Origin: Paenibacillus sp. JNUCC32
GTDB lineage: Bacteria; Bacillota; Bacilli; Paenibacillales; Paenibacillaceae
DNA length: 64,000 nucleotides
Assembly (NCBI RefSeq): GCF_014863545.1
Contig: NZ_CP062260.1
Span: forward strand, 2,480,001-2,544,000
Direction: 5' to 3'
Shown: positions 19,377-29,215 of the stretch, in pieces
Numbering within the stretch: the stretch's first letter is position 1
How the letters are laid out: each line of letters starts with the position of its first letter
Notes under the pieces: generated by a model
The model's input: the letters and a program-made list of their open reading frames with translations, nothing else
What the model was told of the DNA's origin: nothing
Databases searched by the model: none
Position numbers and translations under genes: made by a program

Positions 19377-19441
19377 TGGCGCTGAATGCGTGCGACAGGC
19401 GACGTGGATCAGCAGACACGATGGGTCCCCACGGCGCTGCT

Positions 19442-21817
19442 TTATTTTATCCAGGCGTCCGGGCCGACATCACGGGCAGTGAGCGGAGGATTGGACCGCT
19501 GTTTACCTGAGTCATACTCATCTGCACCTACGTCCGGGATATACCGAAGCTGTCCATCCATGTCCTCCGCTGCAGCATAAGGAGCCAGGGCAGCGTCAAC
19601 GGCGGGGCTATAGATGGATAACCGGATAAGTCCGTCCTTGCTGCGCACCAAACGAAGGTCTTGTTTGTTCATCTCTCTGTCCACGATCGGATTGTTCGAG
19701 ATCGGTGCATTCCCCTCAAGTTTATTCCCCTTGTATTCCACCCGCTCCTGATCGGGTGCTTGAATAACCGCATCGGTTTCATGGAATATCGTACTTGCAT
19801 GGCTGAATATCAAATTGTTGTATATCTTAGTTCCTACGGGTTGATAGGTTCTGCCGCCGAGATTGAAGGCCGTCGTTTGGTTGCCGACATTCACGATGGT
19901 ATTGTTGTAAATCTGTACGTTGTACTGCCTCCAGTGTCCGCGCAGAAGTTCAGTCCTTTGCTCGGCCGGCAGGTCCCCCAGCCTCGCGGTTTGTTCCTGG
20001 TTTCCACCCCAGCGCACCACCGGATTCGTACTGCCTTCCGGCCCGCCGTCATGCGTTCCGCCATCAAGGCGAATCACTTTATCCGTAAGACCTTCCATGT
20101 AATTGTTATAGATTTTGTGATCGTTGCCGTATATCCGGAACCCGCTGCTGCCCGGTGTCACCCCATCGCCGATGAGATGGTTGCCGTAGAAGCTGTTGCG
20201 GTTTCCGTGTCGTGACACGATCCCGCCGTATGAATTGCGAATCGTGTTATACCGTATGATATTGTCACTGCTCTTCACCGATATTACTTCGTCTTCGCCA
20301 TGAAACCCGTCGAACAAATTATGCTGAATCGTAATATATCCGGAGGAGAGGGATGTACTGGAAAGACCGAGCCTGATGGCCTCCAGCCCGTTGGTTACCC
20401 GCGGACCGATTCCGTGAAAATAATTGTATTCAATAACATCGTATTGCGATATATGCTGCCCGCTATGCCCTTCGCCATCATATATCACGACTGCGCCAAA
20501 ACCCTTCTTCGGTCCGATATCATTATAAGCGATCCGGTTATGGCTGCTCGTTCCTTCGACCCGGATATAATGTCGGTGCGTGCCATTGTCCGTTATCAGC
20601 TTCGGATCTTCATATGGCGTTAACCCCTCAAATACTTCGCCATTCGGATCATACTGATCACCGCTGTACCGGCAGCTGTCCTCGACATCGAGCAGGCACC
20701 ATACATTCCTGTTTTGAGCCTTGAATCGATAAGGCTGACCTGTTTCATTCAAGGCAAAGCTGTTGCCTAATATGGATATCCGGCTTGAGCTTTCCAATTG
20801 AATGCCCGGGTGTACCCCCGTAAGCGCCCGATGTGCCAACCCACGGTCAGTCAAGGTCTGTATTCCATTCTCATCGCCGATCCCGTTCCGGAACGTGAGC
20901 CCGCTGACTTCAACATAACTTGAATTTTCAATGTGCATGTAACTATTGCCGCTGATAACGGCTTTGCCGGACTTCCCGGTTATCCGAATCGGATAGGCCG
21001 CAGAGCCGTGTTTATCCTTCACAATAAATGGACCGTTCTGCTCATAGGTCCCATCCTTCAATTCAATCAGCGTGCCGGCCACTGCCTGATCCAGCGCCTG
21101 CTGCAATTGTTCCGCCGTACGAACCGAAACTCGCTTCAGCTCCGGGGGCTTCACGTCCTCCTCCTTCACTTCGCCGGCGTTGGGAGGAAGTGGCGGTGGC
21201 GGCTCTTCCGGTGATTCACCCGGCACTTTCCCTGCATAAAGCTCTACTTCCATGATGCTGTTCCAGTTTCCCGAGCTGCCGCCGGCGTTATTGCCATATC
21301 CAAACAACCGCAAATACCTGGCTTTCACCGGACTTTGCAATACATAAGTTTGCAAGAGGCTGTCTTCCGGCTGCAGCTGCCGGCTGAATTGTCGTTCAAA
21401 CACAACGGTGCTGGATTGAAAATCTTCGGTATGCGAAGCTAATATCTCAAAACTGGACAGACGCTCTCTGGCATTCAAAAAGGCAATATTCACATACGTG
21501 ACCGTCTGTTCCGTGCCCAGATCAAACTGCAGCCATTGTCCTTGACCGGAAGCGGACCAGCGGCTTTGCTGGCTCTCCGCGTCCTCGCCCCATACCCCGT
21601 CCAACACATTCCCCGGTACGTAATTCGTGCCCGGTTGGTAGCTGCTAGCCGTTACCGTGCTCTCGATCCGATTCATGCTGCTCCCTCCTGCATCACCCGA
21701 AGCCCCTTGGGCTTCTGAAGGTGTTATCATCAGTGTTCCGATCAACAGGATTATAACTAGTCCCATATTTATCGATCGGAGAGACCGTAGGTTTAATGCG
21801 GTAAATAACGTTCTCAT
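19442..21817 (-). CDS. Secreted polysaccharide lyase family 6 (chondroitinase B / alginate lyase type) with discoidin domain
   Basis: 791 residues: signal peptide (about 1-38), F5/8-type C carbohydrate-binding domain (about 50-195), Pro/Glu-rich linker (200-226), then a parallel beta-helix. The PL6 active site is intact: Glu508 and Glu510 (calcium ligands in HGEDE), base Lys515 (ISVKSS) and acid Arg536 (SRHG). Their spacing (Glu, +2 Glu, +7 Lys, +28 Arg) equals that known for Pedobacter chondroitinase B (Glu243, Glu245, Lys250, Arg271). It cleaves a uronic-acid polysaccharide by elimination, leaving unsaturated ends. Last gene of the SBP-LplB-YtcP-GH88 operon. GAGGTGA precedes the ATG. Dermatan-type or alginate substrate cannot be told apart here. 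Confidence 0.88.
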   Translation of the reverse strand: MRTLFTALNLRSLRSINMGLVIILLIGTLMITPSEAQGASGDAGGSSMNRIESTVTASSYQPGTNYVPGNVLDGVWGEDAESQQSRWSASGQGQWLQFDLGTEQTVTYVNIAFLNARERLSSFEILASHTEDFQSSTVVFERQFSRQLQPEDSLLQTYVLQSPVKARYLRLFGYGNNAGGSSGNWNSIMEVELYAGKVPGESPEEPPPPLPPNAGEVKEEDVKPPELKRVSVRTAEQLQQALDQAVAGTLIELKDGTYEQNGPFIVKDKHGSAAYPIRITGKSGKAVISGNSYMHIENSSYVEVSGLTFRNGIGDENGIQTLTDRGLAHRALTGVHPGIQLESSSRISILGNSFALNETGQPYRFKAQNRNVWCLLDVEDSCRYSGDQYDPNGEVFEGLTPYEDPKLITDNGTHRHYIRVEGTSSHNRIAYNDIGPKKGFGAVVIYDGEGHSGQHISQYDVIEYNYFHGIGPRVTNGLEAIRLGLSSTSLSSGYITIQHNLFDGFHGEDEVISVKSSDNIIRYNTIRNSYGGIVSRHGNRNSFYGNHLIGDGVTPGSSGFRIYGNDHKIYNNYMEGLTDKVIRLDGGTHDGGPEGSTNPVVRWGGNQEQTARLGDLPAEQRTELLRGHWRQYNVQIYNNTIVNVGNQTTAFNLGGRTYQPVGTKIYNNLIFSHASTIFHETDAVIQAPDQERVEYKGNKLEGNAPISNNPIVDREMNKQDLRLVRSKDGLIRLSIYSPAVDAALAPYAAAEDMDGQLRYIPDVGADEYDSGKQRSNPPLTARDVGPDAWIK

Positions 21818-21859
21818 ATCCGTTCACCTCGCTTCGAATATTAACGTACCGATAACCGA

Positions 21860-22984
21860 TCAGAATACGCGATGGGCCCAGCCCCGAAGCTTCGCGAGTG
21901 CCTCAATGTAATAATAATCCCCATATATAAGCGATACATTGATATTGGTATCCGCCGGCTTATGGCCGGTTCCTCCAAACAGGATCCCCTCATGCTCAGG
22001 GGCCTGAAAGGCTGCATACTCCGTTGACAAAACCGCGATGATTCGTTCAGCGGCTTTCCGGTACACAGCGCCAATCTCCGGGGTTGTCAGGGCAGCCAGC
22101 TCCAATAATCCTGAAGCGGCAATGGCCGCGGCCGAAGTGTCGCACGGCTCGGTTTCGGGATCCGGTACGCGGAAATCCCATGGCGGGACCCCATGTTCTT
22201 GTAATGAGGCTATAAAATGATGAGCTACCTGCTTGGCGGCTTGCAAGTAATTTAAATTGTTCGTGTATCGGTAAGCGTTGGCCATCCCATACAACGCCCA
22301 CGCATTCCCTCTGGACCAACAGGAATCCGGGGCATAGCCCTGCCAGCCTTTATACTCCAGCAGCTCTCCGCTTTCCGGATCAAATACGGCAACATGGCAG
22401 GTGGATCCATCGGCACGAATCATATGCCGTAATGCCATGTTTGCGTGGGCATTTGCGATGTGGCGGAATCGAGGGTCTTCTCCTTCTTCGGCAGCCCAAT
22501 ACAAAAGGGATAAGTTCATGAGACAATCGATGATGGCCCATCCCGGAAGATCCTTGTTCCATGCCCTGATGTATTGGCCGGCCAGGTTAAACCGCCCTGC
22601 CAGAAAGTTGGCAGCCGCAAGCCCTCGCCTTTTGCCGTCTGCATCGCCGGTCAACTTGTATTTCATGACGGATGTCGGCAAATACTGAAATCCCACATCA
22701 TGGTGAAAGCGGCTTTCTTCCAGCGTCAAGCGCTCCATCCGAATATCAAAGTCCCACGCCGCTTTCCGATATTTCGTATCTCCGGTCATATCGTAAACAA
22801 TCCACAGCATTCCCGGCCAAAAACCCGAGATCCAGTTATCCAACGTCAAACCGTCGTATTCTCCGTCCTTGGCCGCATGCGGTGCAAGATCTGGCTTTCT
22901 GGCCAATATCCGGTCCACCTTCATGCGAGCACCATTCCACCACGTATCCAAGTCGAGTTGAGGGCGGGTCTCTAGTTTACTCAT
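21860..22984 (-). CDS. GH88 unsaturated glucuronyl hydrolase
   Basis: A 374-residue (alpha/alpha)6 enzyme that hydrates and releases the unsaturated uronic acid left by lyases. The two catalytic Asp residues of the family appear as Asp96 (HHDVGF) and Asp153 (IIDCLMNL), and the C-terminus ends in the family's GDYYYIEALAKL. No signal peptide, so it acts on imported unsaturated di- or oligosaccharides. It lies directly upstream of the PL6 gene and downstream of the permeases. TAGGAGG precedes the ATG. Confidence 0.92.
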   Translation of the reverse strand: MSKLETRPQLDLDTWWNGARMKVDRILARKPDLAPHAAKDGEYDGLTLDNWISGFWPGMLWIVYDMTGDTKYRKAAWDFDIRMERLTLEESRFHHDVGFQYLPTSVMKYKLTGDADGKRRGLAAANFLAGRFNLAGQYIRAWNKDLPGWAIIDCLMNLSLLYWAAEEGEDPRFRHIANAHANMALRHMIRADGSTCHVAVFDPESGELLEYKGWQGYAPDSCWSRGNAWALYGMANAYRYTNNLNYLQAAKQVAHHFIASLQEHGVPPWDFRVPDPETEPCDTSAAAIAASGLLELAALTTPEIGAVYRKAAERIIAVLSTEYAAFQAPEHEGILFGGTGHKPADTNINVSLIYGDYYYIEALAKLRGWAHRVF

Positions 22985-23001
22985 CCTATATCCTCCTATC
23001 G

Positions 23002-23892
23002 CTATCCTTTAATGGCACCAATTAGAGCGCCCTTCACGAAATACTTCTGCAGAAACGGATAAACCAGCAGAATCGGGACCGTCGCCACGATAATGGTCGC
23101 ATGCTTCAGCGTCTCGCCGATGACGGCGACTTCCCCGCCGCTCGCACCGCTTGCCATAGAACTTGCATCGTTCAGAAGCAGCAGCTCCCGCAGGACGAGC
23201 TGCAGCGGATACAAGGAGCGATCCTGCAGATAGATCATGGCCTGAAACCATGAATTCCAGTGACTGACGCCGTAATACAGCAGCATGACGGCGATAACCG
23301 GCATGCAGAGCGGCATCATGATTCGGAATAAGATGACAAATTCATTGGCTCCGTCGATCTTGGCCGATTCTTCCAGACTATCCGGCACCGCCTCAAAAGC
23401 CGTTCTCATGATAATCAGATTAAAAGCAGATATGGCCTGTGGAATAATTAAAGACCACAGCGTATTGGTTAGCTCCAAGCCTTTTACTGTAAAATACAGG
23501 GGAATCAAGCCGCCGCTGAAAAACATCGTAAATACGATAAACAGCATCAGCTGCTTACGATATCGCAATCCCTTCCGGGACAGTGCATACGCTCCGAACG
23601 CGGTCAATGTAATATTAAGCACCAAGCCGCCGGAAACGATAAGGAACGTATTCATGTATCCTTGAATAATCATCGGATTATCAAACACGAGCCGATAAGC
23701 GTTAAACGTCATATCCAGCGGCTTCCACAGAATCCCCGAATGCTGCATGTAACGGGTTGGATCACTCAAGGAAGCAAACAGCACGTAGATCAATGGATAC
23801 AACGTACATAATGTGATGATGGTCAACAAGGCGTAATTAAACATATCAAACAGCTTTTCGCCGACCGATCGATTCCCTGCTCTCCATTCCAT
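23002..23892 (-). CDS. Carbohydrate ABC transporter permease (YtcP/MalG type)
   Basis: A 296-residue six-helix permease with EAA loop EESAKIDGANEFVILFRIMMP and the typical end PFLQKYFVKGALIGAIKG. The ATG at 23892 is chosen because AGGAGGT lies seven bases upstream; a GTG three codons earlier overlaps that ribosome site. Third gene of the PL6/GH88 operon. Confidence 0.93.
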   Translation of the reverse strand: MEWRAGNRSVGEKLFDMFNYALLTIITLCTLYPLIYVLFASLSDPTRYMQHSGILWKPLDMTFNAYRLVFDNPMIIQGYMNTFLIVSGGLVLNITLTAFGAYALSRKGLRYRKQLMLFIVFTMFFSGGLIPLYFTVKGLELTNTLWSLIIPQAISAFNLIIMRTAFEAVPDSLEESAKIDGANEFVILFRIMMPLCMPVIAVMLLYYGVSHWNSWFQAMIYLQDRSLYPLQLVLRELLLLNDASSMASGASGGEVAVIGETLKHATIIVATVPILLVYPFLQKYFVKGALIGAIKG

Positions 23893-23904
23893 TCCCTTCA
23901 CCTC

Positions 23905-24873
23905 CTACCACAAGCTGGTTTTGTTCATCCTGCGGCTCAGCCAGTTTGAGCCGATGACAAGCGTGAAATTGATGGCCGAATTGAACAGCCCTACTGCCGA
24001 GCTGAAGCTGTAATTGAATTCCTGCAGCCCGACCCGGTACACATAGGAGCTAATGACGTCTGCGGTATCGTAGATTGACGGGTTATAGAGCAGAATGATT
24101 TTCTCGCTGCCGACGTTCATCAGCCTGCCGATCTCAAGAATGAACAGAATGACTATCGTTGGCATTATCCCCGGCAGCGTCACGTTCAGCATTTGCCTCC
24201 ACCGGTTGGCTCCATCGATCTTCGCGGCCTCATATTGTTCTTGGTCGATACCGGCCAAGGCGGCAAGGTAGATGATGGTCCCCCAGCCGATGTTCTGCCA
24301 AATTCCGGAGGTTACGAAAAGAGTCCGGAAATATTCGGATTCCAGCAGAAGGGAGACCCGTTCCCATCCGAAAAAGGCCATGATATCGTTGATTAACCCG
24401 TCACTCATCGTGAATTCCTTAATGATGCCGCAAACAACGACCAGCGAAATAAAATGCGGCATATAGGTTATGGTTTGAACCGTACGTTTGAATGCGGTTT
24501 TTCTGATTTCGTTCAGCAGGAGCGCCAATATAATGGGGGCCGGAAAGCCAAAGATCAGTTCATAAAAGCTGATTAACAGCGTATTCTTGACAACTCGCCA
24601 GAAGTAAATGCCGTTGAAAAACGATTCGAAATGCTCCCAGCCGGCCCATGGACTTCCCATGATACCAAGACGTGGGGAGAACTCTTTAAAAGCTATGGAC
24701 GCCCCGTACATCGGAAAATAATGAAAAACCGCGAAATATAGAAGTACCGGAATCAACATGATGTACAGGAAACGATTTTTGCTAATGTCCTTCAGCAAGC
24801 CCCATTTTCGAGGATTCAGTCCTGCCGTGTTTGAAGGAATTGACGTGCGTGTCGGAGGCGGAAGTTTCGCCAT
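23905..24873 (-). CDS. Carbohydrate ABC transporter permease (LplB type)
   Basis: A 322-residue permease with the family block YFPMYGASIAFKEFSP and EAA loop YEAAKIDGANRWRQMLNVTLP. The start at 24873 follows GAGGAG; a longer frame exists but has no support. It pairs with the YtcP-like permease 12 bp downstream. Confidence 0.92.
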   Translation of the reverse strand: MAKLPPPTRTSIPSNTAGLNPRKWGLLKDISKNRFLYIMLIPVLLYFAVFHYFPMYGASIAFKEFSPRLGIMGSPWAGWEHFESFFNGIYFWRVVKNTLLISFYELIFGFPAPIILALLLNEIRKTAFKRTVQTITYMPHFISLVVVCGIIKEFTMSDGLINDIMAFFGWERVSLLLESEYFRTLFVTSGIWQNIGWGTIIYLAALAGIDQEQYEAAKIDGANRWRQMLNVTLPGIMPTIVILFILEIGRLMNVGSEKIILLYNPSIYDTADVISSYVYRVGLQEFNYSFSSAVGLFNSAINFTLVIGSNWLSRRMNKTSLW

Positions 24874-24918
24874 GCCGTTCTCACTCCTCATGTACGGTCT
24901 ATTGAAGTAACAAGTTAT

Positions 24919-24945
24919 CGGGGGAATGAACCGCTCCATTCCCCG
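24919..24945 (-). other. Intercistronic stem-loop between binding protein and permease genes
   Basis: An 8-bp GC-rich stem (24921-24928 with 24937-24944) with an 8-nt loop directly after the solute-binding gene. No T-run follows on the minus strand, so it is more likely a 3'-end stabiliser or processing signal than a full terminator. Confidence 0.5.
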
Positions 24946-24960
24946 CGCGTTATGATTTCG

Positions 24961-26622
24961 TTATCTGCTGTTGTATCGATCCAGTGCGCTTTGATAGATT
25001 TCAACCGCCCGCTCAATACCCAGCTTCTTGAGCTGCTCCACATACTTGTCATAACTCTCCATCGGCTCCTTGCCGACAATGAACTTGACAAACATTTCCT
25101 CTTTATAGTTGCTTACTTCGGTTAGAATCTTGCCAAGCTCCTTGCTTTCTTCGGCGGTTGGCGTCAGGAAGCCAGGCAGTATATGCTTCTCGGCATCCGT
25201 CTTCGACCATACTTTCACGGCCTCATCCTGCTCGGGGAACGTATTCCAATTCCGACGTTCATCCGCTTCGTATGGACCATTCGGCTTGGAATACTGCGAT
25301 ACCATCTGCTGCAGACTGTACTTCTCATTGTTTTTAATCAAATCGGTATACATCGGAGCGCCGTTCTCCATCACATAGCTCTCCCCTTCAATGCCAAAGT
25401 TATAGAGCAACGAGCCTTCTTCGCTGTAAGCATAATCAAGCCAGCGTACGATCAGCTCGGGATTTTTGGCAGCCGTTGTGATGGCCTTGCTCGGTCCCGG
25501 ATTGTACTTGAAGTCCCGTTGTCCGATAAAGGGAATTTCGCCCGGATTGAGCGTTGGATATGGAGCGCCGACCAGCTTGAATTTCGGATCCTGCTCCTTC
25601 ATGGCGTCCATCCATTTGCCCATGCCGCCGCTGAGGAGATGTACCGTGGCCCCGGTCTGCCCGGTCAAGATCTTGTTATCCAATGCTTTCGTATCGGTGA
25701 GCGCGAAATCCTTGTCAAACAACCCTTCCGCGAACCATTTGCGGAACAAGGCCAGGAAATCCTTGTATTGCGGATCCATAGGCCCATACTTTACCTTTCC
25801 TTCATCATCTACATAGAAGGAGTTCGATGTCTTGTAAGCTCCGATGAAGGCATCGCGGATCTCAAAATTTCCGCCGGTATACGTCACGCTAAGCGGCGCA
25901 GTGGCTCCTTTTTCGTCGCGAAAGGCGATTAGCGTCTTCTCCCACTCCTCTATGGTCGTCGGCACGGGCAGCCCAAGCTCTTCCAGCCAATCTTGGCGGA
26001 TCATGGGCCCGCGGAAGACGAGCCCGGACGGATTGCGGATCATGGGAAATACATAATACTTGCCGCTGTCTGTTTTGACCATGCGATCAAGCGTCGGGTC
26101 CGCTTCGAGTTTCTTCTTCAAGTTGGGCGCATATTGATCAATCAGATCATTAAGTTCCAGAATCACGCCGTCCTGGATGGCTTTCTCCGGTCCGCCCGGA
26201 TAAGAGCCCGCACTTCTTCCGGTCCAATCATATTCAATGACGTCCGGAAGCTCATCGGAGGCAATCATCAGATTGAATTGCTCGGTGGTCTGCTGATCAT
26301 TCGGATGAATGTACTCGACCTGCACTCCCGTTTGGTCGACAAGCGCCTTCCCGAACGGTGTATCCGCAAGATTGGAATAGAAGGTTACGGCATTCATGTT
26401 CAAGATTTCCCAAGACGTGATCGTTTCGGTTGTGTTCAGCGGATACGATGAGCCGATTGCGGTTGACGCATCCTTCCCGCCGTCGTTCGGCTTTGCCTCC
26501 GGCGTATTCTCCTTACTCCCTGACGAACAACCCGCAAGCAGCAAACTAGTTAACAATACGGCGGTCAATCCTGACTTCAAATTTCTCAGCAAGCTGTCTT
26601 TGGCCAGCATACGATGTACCAT
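24961..26622 (-). CDS. Sugar ABC transporter solute-binding lipoprotein (LplA-like)
   Basis: A 553-residue binding protein with lipobox LLAGC after a basic, hydrophobic signal region. The C-terminal motif LLYNFGIEGESYVMENG is characteristic of LplA-like oligosaccharide-binding proteins. First gene of the five-gene PL6/GH88 operon; the ligand is probably the unsaturated uronate oligomer made by the lyase (inference). Three consecutive ATGs are possible; the third (26622) has the best spacing from GGGGG. Confidence 0.92.
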   Translation of the reverse strand: MVHRMLAKDSLLRNLKSGLTAVLLTSLLLAGCSSGSKENTPEAKPNDGGKDASTAIGSSYPLNTTETITSWEILNMNAVTFYSNLADTPFGKALVDQTGVQVEYIHPNDQQTTEQFNLMIASDELPDVIEYDWTGRSAGSYPGGPEKAIQDGVILELNDLIDQYAPNLKKKLEADPTLDRMVKTDSGKYYVFPMIRNPSGLVFRGPMIRQDWLEELGLPVPTTIEEWEKTLIAFRDEKGATAPLSVTYTGGNFEIRDAFIGAYKTSNSFYVDDEGKVKYGPMDPQYKDFLALFRKWFAEGLFDKDFALTDTKALDNKILTGQTGATVHLLSGGMGKWMDAMKEQDPKFKLVGAPYPTLNPGEIPFIGQRDFKYNPGPSKAITTAAKNPELIVRWLDYAYSEEGSLLYNFGIEGESYVMENGAPMYTDLIKNNEKYSLQQMVSQYSKPNGPYEADERRNWNTFPEQDEAVKVWSKTDAEKHILPGFLTPTAEESKELGKILTEVSNYKEEMFVKFIVGKEPMESYDKYVEQLKKLGIERAVEIYQSALDRYNSR

Positions 26623-26778
26623 CATCATTCCCCCGATTTTAGGATAAGGATCAGATCGGCGGTCTTGCCGACCTATCCGATGTCATTGTTCAATAAAACC
26701 GAATCCGTTAACATAGACAAAATCTAAAATCGCAGGCAATTTCTTAAAAATCGATGTTTCGCCATCTCAAAATCCGGT

Positions 26779-29109
26779 TTATAGCGCGGTTTTCTGGTAT
26801 TTTCCGGGGGTGATGCCTTCGAATTTTTTGAAGATTCGCAGAAATGTGCTGACATCCGCGTAACCGACCCGGCCCGCGATTTCATTTACGGTAAGTTTCC
26901 CATGGGCCAGCAGTTCTTTCGCCTCAGCCACACGAAGACGGTTGATGGAATCCAGCAAGGTTTCTCCGGTGTAATCCTTATAGAGTCTCGAAACGTAAGA
27001 CGGAGTCCGCTGAAAAGCATCGCCGATCATCGAAATATTCAAACTCGGGTCATAAAGGTTCTCTTCGATATACAGCCGGACATCTTCGATGAAATAACGA
27101 TGATGATCCCGTTTCTCGGCCAGAATCCATCCGCAGACATCCCCGAGCATTTGTTTCATCCGATCCTTCATCTCCGGAACATGATCGCACTCGAGCAATG
27201 GATTCACTTCAATGTAATGGTCTTCCCATGTTCGCTTGCTTCCCGCCTTCACTTCCTCAAGGGTATTCAGCATCGTGCTTGCCAAGTTGTACATCAGGCA
27301 TTTGGCAAGTGGAACCGAAACCGGGTGCTTGGTAAAATTGGCTTGAAAAATATCTTCAAGAATCGCTTCCGCTTTGTCGTAGTTCCCGCTTTTCACCACA
27401 TAAACGAACTGCTGCTCAACACTTAGAGGATAATAGAAACGGTGGGATTGCTTACCTTTACTCATCAGAGTATCGCTGTACTGGATAAACTGGCCGCTCC
27501 CTATCACAATGCGGTACTCAAGCGCGGTTAGAGCCTCTTGATAAGATTGAGCGATGCCGTGCAAGCCCGTATGGACCTGTCCTACGGCCAGCGTAAGCTC
27601 CGTTTCGATATGTTTGCCCATGAAATCCTGGACCTCGGCCAGCATTCGGTTCAGAACGGATAGCTCCTGCTCCTCAGGGATTTCCGCTCTAAAGTTAACA
27701 ATACAAGCAAGCACATCGTTCATTTCCGTCGTAAAAGCGACCGCTTCATTGGATGCCGTATCCTCAAGGACATTCGTCAGCACGAAATAGAGCATTTGCT
27801 GCTTCTGATCCGGGAGCCCACGGATGCCAAACTGCTCAAACTTGCCAAAATGATCGATCGATATCAGCATGACGACAGATCGCTCCGATCGAAACCGGAT
27901 ATCGTGGGCCGGGAGGGCGCTCTGGAGCGATTGATCATGATCGGCGTACCCCTTCAGGAGGCGCCGCAGCAAATGAGCTCGAATCGTATTGCCATGTTTG
28001 CGAAGCTGCGTTTGTATATCTGCTTTTTCATGGAATTGATGTTGAATCGCCCCCTCCAGGAATGCGTATTCATTGGCCCCCCGGTCAAATCTGAGGCCGA
28101 ATTGCTTGGATAAACTGTGCAGCATCAATTGAACCGGCATATAGTTTCGGCGTAATAACAATCCCGTGACCAAGCCTCCAATGATCAGGCATAGGGCTAT
28201 GCTGAGCCATGTCAAAAGGCGTAAATTTTTCATTTTCTCATTAAACAAAGCCGCCGGGAGTACCGATACATATTTCCAGCCGGTGACTTGGGACGTAATA
28301 TAGGAAAGCGCGGTCTGCCCCGCATCCGATTTCATATAGATCATTCCGCTGTCTCCTTGCAAATGTTCATAACGCAGATTTGCAGGTACGGCCAGATCCT
28401 TGTCGGATGCAGCGATGTACCGGCTTTCCGCATCTATAATGAACATATTGGCACCCTTTTGCTGGGGAACGCTCTCGATTAGTTTCGAATCCTTGATCAA
28501 GAACAGGACAACGGCCGAAGGCTGGGCCGGAGAGTTGAATACGAGGGAATGGGCGAACACGACAACCGGGAAGCTCTCCATGCTGTCATTAAACACCATG
28601 GGTTTGTAACCGTTTACATATCTTTGCTCGAAAAAATCCGTCCACTGATCATAGGAGGTGTCGTCCGGCTGTCTCAGCTTTTGATAGAGGCCCCTGCCGT
28701 TCGTGTGATCAAACGTTGATATAACCGTACCGCTGTTCAGGTACATGACGTATATATCTTCGATGGAATCGTTCGCATTTTTATACGTTCGCAGGCTTTC
28801 GGATATCTTGAACACATCATAATATTGAGGATCGCGAAGCGGGAGCTCCGCGCTGGAAAATGCAGAAATCTCCTTGTTTAACGCAATTTCCAGGCTTAAT
28901 CGCTCAAGGCTCTTCAGCTTGCTGTCAATGGACATTTCCATTTGCTGAAGAAGTAACCCGTTTGCCCGGTTGGTTTCGCTCCTCACTTGATGGTACGAGA
29001 TCGAATAGAGTACAAAGCTGATCAGGACTGGCACCATTAATACGGTAATATAAGAGAACAGCCATGCCGTAATGACGCTGCGGTTATATTTGCGAAGGGT
29101 GCTGAACAT
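26779..29109 (-). CDS. Membrane-anchored AraC-family sensor-regulator
   Basis: 776 residues with membrane helices at about 11-35 and 290-312 around an extracellular Cache-like sensor, and an AraC double HTH at the C-terminus (NISMIGDAFQRTPSYVSRLY, then VNEIAGRVGYADVSTFLRIF, ending ITPGKYQK). It sits just upstream of the PL6/GH88 importer operon in the same orientation and probably controls it. The ATG at 29109 has AAGGAGG nine bases upstream. The frame is open 142 codons further, but that portion overlaps the upstream glycosidase gene and is not protein-like. Confidence 0.9.
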   Translation of the reverse strand: MFSTLRKYNRSVITAWLFSYITVLMVPVLISFVLYSISYHQVRSETNRANGLLLQQMEMSIDSKLKSLERLSLEIALNKEISAFSSAELPLRDPQYYDVFKISESLRTYKNANDSIEDIYVMYLNSGTVISTFDHTNGRGLYQKLRQPDDTSYDQWTDFFEQRYVNGYKPMVFNDSMESFPVVVFAHSLVFNSPAQPSAVVLFLIKDSKLIESVPQQKGANMFIIDAESRYIAASDKDLAVPANLRYEHLQGDSGMIYMKSDAGQTALSYITSQVTGWKYVSVLPAALFNEKMKNLRLLTWLSIALCLIIGGLVTGLLLRRNYMPVQLMLHSLSKQFGLRFDRGANEYAFLEGAIQHQFHEKADIQTQLRKHGNTIRAHLLRRLLKGYADHDQSLQSALPAHDIRFRSERSVVMLISIDHFGKFEQFGIRGLPDQKQQMLYFVLTNVLEDTASNEAVAFTTEMNDVLACIVNFRAEIPEEQELSVLNRMLAEVQDFMGKHIETELTLAVGQVHTGLHGIAQSYQEALTALEYRIVIGSGQFIQYSDTLMSKGKQSHRFYYPLSVEQQFVYVVKSGNYDKAEAILEDIFQANFTKHPVSVPLAKCLMYNLASTMLNTLEEVKAGSKRTWEDHYIEVNPLLECDHVPEMKDRMKQMLGDVCGWILAEKRDHHRYFIEDVRLYIEENLYDPSLNISMIGDAFQRTPSYVSRLYKDYTGETLLDSINRLRVAEAKELLAHGKLTVNEIAGRVGYADVSTFLRIFKKFEGITPGKYQKTAL

Positions 29110-29144
29110 GCGATTATTCCTCCTTATCACCTGCTGTTTATGAT

Positions 29145-29177
29145 AAGAGCAGCCTTGATGGGGATAAGGCTGCTCTT
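29145..29177 (-). terminator. Hairpin between GH95-like and AraC genes
   Basis: A perfect 12-bp stem (29145-29156 with 29166-29177), loop 9 nt, placed after the GH95-like stop and 36 bp before the AraC start. There is no strong T-run, so it may attenuate rather than stop transcription into the regulator. Confidence 0.55.
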
Positions 29178-29215
29178 CGGACGAGATCTGTAGTTGGCTT
29201 TCGGCATTCATACGG

